Shown: positions 1 through 12,400 of the stretch, piece by piece | Layout of the letters: each line of letters starts with the position of its first letter | Position numbering within the stretch: the stretch's first letter is position 1 | Source of the DNA: Ridgeia piscesae | Lineage: Eukaryota > Annelida > Polychaeta > Sabellida > Siboglinidae | Assembly (NCBI GenBank): GCA_025642075.2 | Contig: JAODUO010000640.1 | Span: forward strand, 226,501 to 290,500 | DNA: 64,000 bases | Reading direction: 5' to 3' | The notes under the pieces: model-generated | Databases searched by the model: none | Seen by the model: the letters and a program-made list of their open reading frames with translations, nothing else | What the model was told of the DNA's origin: nothing | Translations under genes and position numbers: made by a program

Positions 1-3000
1 TCAGAACGCAAGTCACATCATCAGTGAGATCAGAGAAACACACATGTGGTAGTGCACTGGTGCTCACACACATTGGGAAAGTACACACCTGCAGGACTGC
101 ACTGGTGCTCACACTTACTGGCCAACTACACAACTGTAGTAGTGCGTTGGTGCTCACAAAGAGTTGGTAACATTGCATTGCAACTTAGATACAACTCAGG
201 ATGATGTATCACTGTCGTGGCTGAGTGCAGGTCCTTCCTGTATTGCAACCATGACATTGCTCTGATTGCTGCTATCAATCACATATTTGACGTGTGTCAA
301 TTCTTTGGAGTGTTTGCAGTGACAGTGTGTGTAGGACATTAGACAAGATGTGACTGACAGACTAAAGTAGTTTCAGTGTTGCAACAAATACAGAATCACA
401 CATTTTGGTGCATTTAGCACCTTTTTGGCAGTCTGCTCTATCTCGAAAGATCATGACAATGAAACATGTTACAACAGTGCATTTATTGTTGAAAGAGAGG
501 GTGATGTGTCTTACACATTCTTCCACCTGCAGTGTGTACGAGTCTGTGTGTTTTATGTGTGTGCATATGTACTCATGTATGTAAAATTTTGTGTTGTATA
601 AAATATGAAAGTTTTCTGCTATTTAGAAGAAAAAAATGCACTACATGTGGAATTTCACCATGACACATTGTTTCCGGTGGTATGTAGCCAGCTCTATAAG
701 CAAGAACAGTATGAAATTCAAGATGCAATTCTATTTAATATGATTTAATGGTATGTATGACAGATTGAGACTGTGATAAACCCCAGATAAAATCCTGTGG
801 ATGTGCAAAGATTTTGGGGATAGACTAGTATGTAAGTGAGAAAACATTTGGCAAGCACTGTACACAATTCTGTGGGAAGGAATTATACAGGATGCTGTTG
901 GAAGTTCCAGTTTGCTGTTACATAAATTCCAGTTATGTTCCAGTGCTGTGTTTTTACACAGCTTTCTAGTTAGGAATTGACAGTTGACATGATTATATAA
1001 ACATTTAATTTGTTTGTCTTTGGCATGACAACATAAACAGTAGTAAATATAAAAAGTAATTTGGATGTTCTTTTTGTAATTAGACAATGTGTATTTGTCA
1101 CATTGTATTAGAACAAAAATGTATACGTTTTGTGCAGCTTTCAAACTGTTACTGTTGCAAACGTGTTGATCTAGACCATCTTGACAATTGATGTACTAGG
1201 TATTCCAACTTTTTTATTTGGAATGGGTGCTTGTTTACCTGCATTTATTTACAAGGTGTTTTGACAAAAACCTTAAAAATGTTATGAAATTCACATCCCA
1301 CAAAGTTAATTGGGTAGCTTACCTGCTTTAGTTTTAAACTAAGGTGTACTTAATGAAACATCAAATGTGATTTTGACAGCTGAGCTGCTGAAAATGAACG
1401 AAATGTAAGCCAGGCATGGGGTTGTATGCATTCTCTGACAGCTACGATAAACGATAGCTACGTACGTAGATAACTACTGAAGTGAATATTCAATGGCAAT
1501 TTCAACCACATTGTACCTTATAGAGTGCACAGCTATATTAGGTGTGGCTCACTATGGATGTGCTAGCTATAGGAAAGCTGAGAACTGTTGTCATCAAGTA
1601 ACTTAACAGTGCTTCAGTTAGAGCTCCTTACACTGTGAGTCTTCTGTGAGAATATTTGTTCTTGTGTCAAAGTGTAACTGTGAGGAAATTTATTCCTTCT
1701 TCTATCAGTGCTAAGTGCTATACAGTGTATGTGATTGTTGACAGGTGACTGTCATGATGCTTATGCAAGAGTGCTGGAATGGAGAAGTTTCATTTTTTGA
1801 CTGTATAGTGAATTATTAAGCGTTAATTGTATTTCTGATTACGCAGCATCACTGCAGTAGTGAAAGTGATTAAATGAACTCAATTTGTACCTTGCTAGGC
1901 TAAACCAGTGTTACATGTGAGCCTCCACTGACTGGAGAGGACAGGTTACTTGTGAGCCTCCACCGACTGGAGAGGACAGGTTACTTGTGAGCCTCCACTG
2001 AGAGGACAGGTTACCATGGTTTCTCTTTTGATCTGCTTTAACATTTGTACTTCTCATCTGGTATTTAGCATAAATTAGCATAATTCCCACATTGGGAGAT
2101 TCTGACACTGTTTCTGTGATGTATACTGTGATTTGCAGTAGTTATTCACCTACCTCTCACTGTGCTATTACATACTAGGGGAAAATGGGATATTGCAGAG
2201 GTTCTATTTCGTTCCATGCTTTCTCATTAGGCAACTAATTATTGGGTTGCTGCTGTAAATCCCACATAAAGATGTAGTCTCCACAAATTACTATTGATGA
2301 TAGAAAAACTCTACCATGGTAGCGAATGTATCAACAAACTAGTGAATTTGAAATATTTAGTGATATTCACACAGGAACACATAAGCATAATGAAAGAATT
2401 CCTACCCTATCAATGATCATTTGTGGACTACTTTTGTAGTTACGGACACTTGATGTAAGCGATATTAAGTTAATTGCTGTAAATGTGAAGTATGTAATAA
2501 AACTGACTGATATATCAGATGTTGTGTTGTATGTAACAAATTGGAACATTGTTTATTGACTCAGATTGAATAACCCTATTGTTTTGATGCGCCTTTGTCA
2601 TTGTCTGGTTTGCAACGATTTAGCCACATTATAAATTATACAGACCGAGTGGAACACATGAATCAAAACATGCAAATTTTTTTAATTTATGTAGAAACAT
2701 TTGCAAAGTATACCGATGTTCAAAATCTGTAACACTTCTTTTATTCCACTTATGTAAATGAATGGTAAAAAGGATATATTTTGGCGAAATAGTTACAAAA
2801 TAATCATTGCGAGACGAAGTCACACGAACAAATTTCCATTTTGCAAGTTGAAATGGTAAAGCGGTGGTGGTAATAATTAAATGATTTAACAAACAAGATT
2901 GCCATCCGAGAATGTATATTACGCCTTTCTGAGGTATTTGTTGATGTTTTTAAACACACCATAGGGACCATTACGCAATGGTCAATGAGTATTTTGTATA

Positions 3001-3038
3001 AGTAATTTTTCAAAATGTTCATTCACTCCATTTTACAT
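1..3038. other. Upstream non-coding DNA, no gene recognised
   Basis: AT-rich DNA with only short ORFs that look random. Small tandem traces: three degraded ~57-bp units with GCACTGGTGCTCACAC (1-165) and three ~35-bp units with GAGCCTCCACTGACTGGAGA (1917-2013). Confidence 0.6.
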
Positions 3039-3047
3039 CACACACAC

Positions 3048-3109
<62 letters not shown>
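3039..3109. repeat. (CA)n microsatellite
   Basis: About 35 CA dinucleotides with one CG interruption near the left end. Confidence 0.97.
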
Positions 3110-3111
<2 letters not shown>

Positions 3112-3560
3112 CAGGTGTAGTTAAGGGGCTAAAAAGTGCTGCCACCTCACGAGGGCTGGTTAAACCTAGCCGACTAAAACGTGCTGCCATCTCACGGCGT
3201 CTGGGTAACTGACGCTAGGTATTATCGCCCGGCTGTGTTCTTGGATGTTAGGCGGTGTTATTATCAATTTTGAAAGAAGTGTAAGTGTGTCAGTCTAGAG
3301 TTTCCACCTGTTACACGGTTTAATACATAGAGTCGAATGATTGATTGACAGAATTATAAAACGTTACAGCCGAACTCGAGGACAAGACTGCAAAAGTACG
3401 GCCGGGTGATGGTGTGGACTCCTGCCCTAGTCATAGAGCAAGTAGTAGTAGTAGTAGTAGTAGTAATAGTAAGTAGTAGTAGTTAGTAGTAGTAGTAGTA
3501 TTTATTATCAACCCGCAACCGGCGTTTATAATTTTTGGCAATTTATTTCATCCCGCGTTG
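3110..3560. other. CpG-richer stretch with a duplicated 48-bp segment and (AGT)n
   Basis: Two diverged copies of ACTAAAACGTGCTGCCA lie about 48 bp apart (3125-3215), followed by DNA richer in CG than its surroundings and an AGT run at 3445-3500. It could be part of the INTS13 promoter region, 1.6 kb upstream of the start codon, but nothing proves that. Confidence 0.35.
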
Positions 3561-3599
3561 TCTTTTTGTTTTGGAAAGATTCTTTGAGCAATTACTATC

Positions 3600-4618
3600 C
3601 AGGGCTGGGGTCAATTCCATTCTTTCAATTGCAATTCCTTTTATTCAATTCCAATTCAATCAATTCCAATTCAATTTATTCCAATTCCATCTATAATCGT
3701 TCAATTCCAGTTCCTGCTCCAATTCACATAACAAATGTTATCCATAACATTATATGAGGAATGTATATATATATACAGGGGGGTGGTGATACAGCGTGTT
3801 ATATTTAACTTATGTATTGATGTATATTTATATAAAAAATTATATAATCATTATACATGTGATCAGCAGAACCAAAAGAATGTATTCATTCCCATACCCT
3901 CCAGCTGGGGAGATGCTTCAACTGGGGAGCACTCCTACTCCCCATCAGCTAAAATCTTCTTATATTGCGTAACAGTTGCATATAGAGCCCTTTTTATGAT
4001 GCAGGGCTTCGATTTCCTGTTCATTCAAATTGATCTCCCTTGAGTCCTTGACCAATCACTTTTTATAGGTGTGGGTGTTATATACTATAGACCTATATAT
4101 GCATCAGGCAAACAAAAGATTCTATCCAACCAAGCAGTCATATAAATTAGCAATAAAAAAAGATTATAAAATCTATTATATTTTGGAATGATTAAATTTA
4201 AATCAAATGATTTAAATCAAACAACCCTGACAGCAATACTCCCAACTGTCTGTAAAATATCCTTTGAAGCATCACAAACATATCAGATGCTCAATTCAGT
4301 TTTATTCAAAAAGCCTTGTAGTTTGCTGAATTCAATTCAAAATCTTTCCATTCCAGTTCAGTTAAAAATCTTTCAATTCCAATTCTGATTCAATTCAAAA
4401 TCTTTGTTCCAATTCCAATTCATTTCAAAATCTTTCAATTCAAATTCTGATTCAATTCAAAATCTTTCAGTTCCAAATCCAATTCTGATTCAATTCAAAA
4501 TCTTTCAGTTCCAATTCCAATTCAATTTATTGTGTTCCAAATCTTTCAATTCCTGCTCCAATTTCGGATTTGAATTGAATTGATCAATTCCAATTCTTTT
4601 TGAATTGCCCCCACCCTG
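3600..4618. mobile_element. hAT-like non-autonomous element with (CAATTC)-type core
   Basis: Left end CAGGGCTGGGGTCAATTC and right end, reverse-complemented, CAGGGTGGGGGCAATTC form terminal inverted repeats of the CAGGG type seen in hAT transposons. Flanking octamers TTACTATC and GTCCAATC match at 5 of 8 positions, so a decayed 8-bp target duplication is possible. Both ends are filled with variants of TTCAATTCCAATTC; the centre (3760-4300) is unique AT-rich DNA with no transposase ORF. Confidence 0.6.
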
Positions 4619-5123
4619 GTCCAATCTATCTGGTGTCTTCAACTCCATGCCAGGGCAGGTGAAATGTGAGTGGTAAATGACAAAATGTGGGTATACTGGC
4701 AAGGGCAGTGGGATCTACTGTTATTAATCCACTCCTGCCAAATATACTGATTTCGTAGACACATTTGTAGTGCTGTGCTACGGCTACGTAGAATTTGCTG
4801 TAAAAATCATGCATCATTGACAATGTTCTATCTATGGCTATGCCAATAATTTTAATGCAAAAGTGTTAAAATGACCAAGCATGCCTCAACCACTAAGCTG
4901 TCATCGTCATCACAATCCTAATAAGAGGACTCAGCTTTCAAAAACAAACAAGGATTGTACCAATGAGTGCATGTATGTAAAATTACAAACTGACATTGCA
5001 GAGATTCTGGTTGTAGACCTGCAGAGATGCAAATACAGAAGAGAAAAAATGAGACAACTGTGACTAGGTAATTTTCTACATCAGCTGACCACAGCGTAAG
5101 ACTCACAACAAGAAGTTGGAACA

Positions 5124-5345
5124 ATGTCTTTCCCCCATTCCCACAAAACTGTCATAGTCCTGGACCGCAGTCCACACTTCCTCCGCAGCAGTAAGCAGAA
5201 TGTAGAGTTTGACGTGTTCACCAAGTCTCGGGTGCCTGGCATCATCCCCCTTGCTCCCATCGTCAAGTCACTGTGGACATGCAATGTGGAGGCAGCGATC
5301 GAGTACTGCCGCATTGTCTATGACATCTACCCACAGAATAAACTT
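5124..5345 (+). CDS. INTS13: INTS13 exon 1 (residues 1-74)
   Basis: Starts at ATG in the context ACAATGT and encodes SHKTVIVLDRSPH, GIIPLAP, KSLWTC and EYCRIVYDIYP, the conserved INTS13 N-terminus. It ends in phase 0 before gtgagt. Confidence 0.95.
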
Positions 5346-8300
5346 GTGAGTACTCACCACCTACCAGTCATACATATGTATTTTAAACGTGTATTTTGTA
5401 GAGCTGAATAACCTGAACATGTTGATTATTACCAATGTCTAACTATTATTACAGACTTCCTGATTACATTCCAATCTTACTTTTTAGTAACATGGTGGTA
5501 TACTTGAATGATAATAATATTTGTATATGAAGCTAACAGAGTCATACATTGCTAGGACAAACAATTGTATTTGTAACTTGCTGTAATTGAGACCAGATAA
5601 TCTGTTGTCATCAAAGCAAATTATGAAATCTGGTATTTAATATTACACATGTTTTATAATTCAAATGTCTGCATTACAGATTCAGCTTGTGTTGAGTGAC
5701 ACAGTAGCAACAACAGTGAACAGTTGGGAGCAACAGGAACAGAATATACAAAAGGTGTGTGTTTGTGTAACAGTGTGCCACTAAGGTGGACTCAAGGTTT
5801 GGCATAATACAAATAATTCTCAAATAATCATCATAATATTGAAAACAGCACACATAGCTGTGTCAGTAGCCTCAGTACTTTAAGGTGCCACCATATACAG
5901 AATGGTTACACCACAAATTATGATTACTGTAACAAATTGAGTGTAGAAATGACTGCATTCAAATACTGTTAATTATCAATACCTTTATCAAAAATCATTT
6001 ATTCAAATGAATCAGGCAAACACGTTAATGTTTCCAATTTTTTTTTCAAAGACAAAGAAATATTCCTTCTATTGGTTGTTGCACAAGCTTGGGTAAACTG
6101 ATTTTCTCTTCATGTGCAATACTTATTGCTTAGCAACTCACCTTTGAATAGTTAACAGCAAAGCTTTTTCATGAGATATATATATATATATATATATATA
6201 TAAACATTAGTATTCTAAACTGTATCAAGTGGACACACTTCAAAATGTGTGCTACATAAATCATTGGAGCTGTGGTCGTAGTATTGTGCTTGGTGCATAA
6301 GCCATAATACCTTCTTTTGTGAAGCGATTAAACTGTGTAAATTAGTTGAGTACATATTTCCACACAAAACAATAAATATGGCAAAACTTGAGTGGAATAT
6401 ACTTGTAGTAGGTATATATTATAGCAGCTAAGTAGTTTGCTGCATCTACACACGACACCAACACTTATTGAGAGTTCAGATTATATTCATCTAAAATGGT
6501 ATTTCCAATTTAACGGATCATCAATAAGCACTCCTAGACATTTTTGCATGTACCCACGGTATCTGGGTACTTTTGATATCTGTGTAATTTTGATATTTAT
6601 ATTAGATAGTTGTGCTTGACCAGAGAAAAACGTAGTCCATTTTTGCTGTGTTCGACGACAGTTTGTCAATGAACAAGAATTGCAATATACATGTGATTTA
6701 TGTAGTTCATTGCATACACTATTTTCAAGCAGTCTTTTTGTCTTGCTGAATGGAAGATGTTCATGTCAACTGAAAACTAAATAAATGTTATCAGTTTAGA
6801 AACATTACACATGTCATTCATATAAAGCTTGGAAGCACTGGACACCACATGTTGTTCTGAATGAGTGTGTACATTGAATGAGTGTGTACATGATGAGTGT
6901 GTACATTGAATGAGTGTGTACATTGAATGAGTGTACATTGAATGAGTGTGTACATTGAATGAGTGTGTACATTGAATGAGTGTGTACATTGAATGAGTGT
7001 GTACATTGAATGAGTGTGTACATTGAATGAATTTCAGTGAGTGTGACATTGCCATCAGTGTTTGCAAATGATTCACCCTTAGCTAAGTGTACAAACCATG
7101 ATGTGTACAAATTTAGGACTTGAATGCTGTTACATAATGAGTTTCTGAAAACTGTTAATTGAATGAGTGTGTACATTGAATGAGTGTGTACATTTATGAG
7201 TGTGTACATTGAATGAGTGTGTACATGATGAGTGTGTACATTGAATGAGTGTGTACATTGAATGAGTGTGTACATTGAATGAGTGTGTACATTGAATGAT
7301 GTGTACATGATGAGGGGTACATTGAATGAGTGTGTACATTGAATGAGTGTGTACATTGAATGAGTGTGTACATTGAATGAGGTACATTGAATGAGGTACA
7401 TTGAATGAGATGTGTACATTGAATGAGTGTGTACATTTAAAGAGTGTGTACATTGAATGAGTGTGTACATTGAATGAGTGTGTACATTGAATGAGTGTGT
7501 ACATTGAATGAGTGTGTACATTTAATGAGTGTGTACATTGAATGAGTGTGTACATTGAATGAGTGTGTACATTGAATGAGTGTGTACATTGAATGAGTGT
7601 GTACATTGAATGAGTGTGTACATTGAATGAGTGTGTACATTGAATGAGTGTGTACATTGAATGAGTGTGTACATGATGAGTGTGTACATTGAATGAGTGT
7701 GTACATTGAATGAGTGTGTACATTGATGAGTGTGTACATTGAATGAGTGTGTACATTGAATGAGTGTGTACATTGAATGAGTGTGTACATTGAATGAGTG
7801 TGTACATTGAATGAGTGTGTACATGATGAGTGTGTACATGATGAGTGTGTACATTGAATGAGTGTGTACATTGAATGAGTGTGTACATTGAATGAGTGTG
7901 TACATTGAATGAGTGTGTACATTGAATGAGTGTGTACATTGAATGAGTGTGTACATGATGAGTGTGTACATTGAATGATGTGTACATGATGAGTGTGTAC
8001 ATTGAATGAGTGTGTACATTGAATGAGTGTGTACATTTGATGTGAAATGAGTGTGTACATGAATGAGTGTGTACATTGAATGAGTGTGTACATGAATGAG
8101 TGTGTACATTGAATGAGTGTGTACATTGAATGAGTGTGTACATTGAATGAGTGTGTACATTGAATGAGTGTGTACATTGAATGAGTGTGTACATTGAATG
8201 AGTGTGTACATGATGAGTGTGTACATTGAATGAGTGTGTACATGATGAGTGTGTACATTGAATGAGTGTGTACATTGAATGAGTGTGTACATTGAATGAG

Positions 8301-9411
8301 TGTGTACATTGAATGAGTGTGTACATTGAATGAGTGTGTACATTGAATGAGTGTGTACATTGAATGAGTGTGTACATGATGAGTGTGTACATTGAATGAG
8401 TGTGTACATTGAATGAGTGTGTACATTTAAAGAGTGTGTACATTGAATGAGTGTGTACATTGAATGAGTGTGTACATTGAATGAGTGTGTACATTGAATG
8501 AGTGTGTACATTGAATGAGTGTGTACATTGAATGAGTGTGTACATTGAATGAGTGTGTACATTGAATGAGTGTGTACATTGAATGAGTGTGTACATTGAA
8601 TGAGTGTGTACATTGAATGAGTGTGTACATTGAATGAGTGTGTACATTGAATGAGTGTGTACATTGAATGAGTGTGTACATTGAATGAGTGTGTACATTG
8701 AATGAGTGTGTACATTGAATGAGTGTGTACATTGAATGAGTGTGTACATTGAATGAGTGTGTACATTGAATGAGTGTGTACATGATGAGTGTGTACATTG
8801 AATGTGTGTACATTGAATGAGTGTGTACATTGAATGAGTGTGTACATTGAATGAGTGTGTACATTGAATGAGTGTGTACATTGAATGAGTGTGTACAAAT
8901 TGAATTTCAGTGAGTGTACATGTGAATATGAGTGTGTACATTGAATGAGTGTGTACATTGAATGAGTGTGTACATTGAATGAGTGTGTACATTGAATGAG
9001 TGTGTACATTGAATGAGTGTGTACATGATGAGTGTGTACATTTAATGAGTGTGTACATTGAATGAGTGTGTACATTGAATGAGTATGTACATTGAATGAG
9101 TGTGTACATTGAATGAGTGTGTACATGATGAGTGTGTACATTGAATGAGTCTGCCATCCCTTGATCTGTCCCCTGCCCCAGTTGATGCTGACGCTGGCGA
9201 GACAAGGGCCTCCCTCTCAGGCCAGTGCACGGTCGGATGAGAACAACATCATATACGGCTTGACAGAGGCAGTAGAACTGCTATGTCAGCCGACTTCGAC
9301 ACAACACGCCCGACGCACGACTCTGTCCGACTCACCACTGTCTGTGGCTAACCGCGGTCGTATTATCTGCCTCACAAGTCTAAAGGTAACACTGCGGATT
9401 CATGTGTTTTG

Positions 9412-9481
<70 letters not shown>

Positions 9482-12400
9482 TTTTATATTTATAATATAT
9501 ATATATATATTTTTTAATATATATATATATATATATGTATAAATCAAAATAATATATATATTATATGTTTTTATCTGATTAGACAAAGCAACATTATCCT
9601 GTTTATCGTGGTAATAATTTTTGTTAATGACCACTACCATGTTTTACATATAATACATCTGATTACTTCATTTCTTTTGATGACTGTCACAATCACTGCA
9701 CTGACTACAGCATTGTCCCCCAGATGTGACACTGTTTCACAGATGGGACACTGTTTCACAGATGGGACACTGTTTCACAGATGGGACACTGTTTCACAGA
9801 TGGGACACTGTTTCACAGATGTGAAACTGTTTCACAGATGTGACACTGTTTCACAGATGTGAAATTGTTTCACAGATGTGACCACTGTTTCCCAGATGCG
9901 AATTTTCACAGATGTGACATTGTTGCATTGATCTGACACATCCATCATGTCAGATTTCTTCAATATCCCACACACATGGAGATCATTAGAAAGAATGTGT
10001 GCTGTATATACACAACACCATGTTAGTTGAAAGGCACATTCTTGTCAATTGGTCATTATTTGATCAGCCAAATATTGATGGTGTATATTTTGATGACATT
10101 TGCGATTATGTGTTGCAGTGAGTCACATATCCACATGATAGAGGAATGTATGCAGGATGTTCTCACTCAGCACAACAGTCTGGCCGCCAGCACAGACAAG
10201 TAGGTGTCTCAGCCCATCCACTTACCACTTACAGGTGCACAGACAAGTAGGTGTCTCAGCCCATCCACTTACCACTTACAGGTGCACAGACAAGTAGGTG
10301 TCTCAGCCCATCCACTTACCACTTACAGGTGCACAGACAAGTAGGTGTCTCAGCCCATCCACTTACCACTTACAGGTGCACAGACAAGTAGGTGTCTCTT
10401 AGCCCATCCAGTTACCACTTACAGGTGCACAGACAAGTAGGTGTCTCTTAGCCCATCCACTTACCACTTACAGGTGCACAGACAAGTAGGTTTCTCTTAG
10501 CCCATCCAGTTACCACTTACAGGTGCACAGACAAGTAGGTGTCTCTTAGCCCATCCACTTACCACTTACAGGTGCACAGACAAGTAGGTGTCTCTTAGCC
10601 CATCCACTTACCACTTACAGGTGCACAGACAAGTAGGTGTCTCTTAGCCCATCCACTTACCACTTACAGGTGCACAGACAAGTAGGTGTCTCTTAGCCCA
10701 TCCACTTACAGGTGCACAGACAAGTAGGTGTCTCTTAGCCCATCCACTTACCACTTACAGGTGCACAGACAAGTAGGTGTCTCTTAGCCCACCCACTTAC
10801 CACTTACAGGTGCACAGACAAGTAGGTGTCTCTTAGCCCATCCACTTACCACTTACAGGTGCACAGACAAGTAGGTGTCTCTCAGCCCATCCACTTACCA
10901 CTTACAGGTGCACAGACAAGTAGGTGTCACTTAGCCCACCCACTTACCACTTACAGGTGCACAGACAAGTAGGTGTCTCAGCCCATCCACTTACCACTTA
11001 CAGGTGCACAGACAAGTAGGTGTCTCAGCCCATCCACTTACCACTTACAGGTGCACAGACAAGTAGGTGTCACTTAGCCCACCCACTTACCACTTACAGG
11101 TGCACAGACAAGTAGGTGTCTCAGCCCATCCACTTACCACTTACAGGTGCACAGACAAGTAGGTGTCACTTAGCCCACCCACTTACCACTTACAGGTGCA
11201 CAGACAAGTAGGTGTCTCTTAGCCCATCCACTTACCACTTACAGGTGCACAGACAAGTAGGTGTCTCTTAGCCCACCCACTTACCTCTTACAGGTGCACA
11301 GACAAATAGGTGTCTCAGCCCATCCACTTACCACTTACAGGTGCACAGACAAATAGGTGTCTCAGCCCATCCACTTACCACTTACAGGTGCACAGACAAG
11401 TAGGTGTCTCAGCCCATCCACTTACCACTTACAGGTGCACAGACAAGTGGGTTGTCTCAGCCCATCCACTTACCACTTACAGGTGCACAGACAAGTAGGT
11501 GTCTCAGCCCATCCACTTACCACTTACAGGTGCACAGACAAGTAGGTGTCTCAGCCCATCCACTTACCACTTACAGGTGCACAGACAAGTAGGTGTCTCA
11601 GCCCATCCACTTACCACTTACAGGTGCACAGACAAGTAGGTGTCTCAGCCCATCCACTTACCACTTACAGGTGCACAGACAAGTAGGTGTCTCAGCCCAT
11701 CCACTTACCACTTACAGGTACACAGACAAGTAGGTGTCTCTTAGCCCATCCACTTACCACTTACATGTGCACAGACAAGTAGGTGTCTCAGCCCATCCAC
11801 TTACCACTTACAGGTGCACAGACAAGTAGGTGTCTCTTAGCCCATCCACTTACCACTTACAGGTGCACAGACAAGTAGGTGTCTCTTAGCCCATCCACTT
11901 ACCACTTACAGGTGCACAGACAAGTAGGTGTCTCAGCCCATCCACTTACCACTTACAGGTGCACAGACAAGTAGGTGTCTCTTAGCCCATCCACTTACCA
12001 CTTACAGATGCACAGACAAGTAGGTGTCTCAGCCCATCCACTTACCACTTACAGGTGCACAGACAAGTAGGTGTCTCTTAGCCCATCCACTTACCACTTA
12101 CAGATGCACAGACAAGTAGGTGTCTCAGCCCATCCACTTACCACTTACAGGTGCACAGACAAGTAGGTGTCTCTTAGCCCATCCACTTACCACTTACAGA
12201 TGCACAGACAAGTAGGTGTCTCAGCCCATCCACTTACCACTTACAGGTGCACAGACAAGTAGGTGTCTCTTAGCCCATCCACTTACCACTTACAGATGCA
12301 CAGACAAGTAGGTGTCTCAGCCCATCCACTTACCACTTACAGGTGCACAGACAAGTAGGTGTCTCTTAGCCCATCCACTTACCACTTACAGATGCACAGA

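Noticed and set aside
1..5100. tRNA, rRNA or other RNA genes
   Set aside because: Looked for cloverleaf boxes and rRNA-like stretches; none convincing.
7130..9205. 691-codon ORF on the - strand and its frame-shifted companions (MYTLIQCTHSFNVHTH repeats)
   Set aside because: Pure translation of a 17-bp tandem repeat with no stop in three frames; it lies antisense in an INTS13 intron with no start context or splice support.
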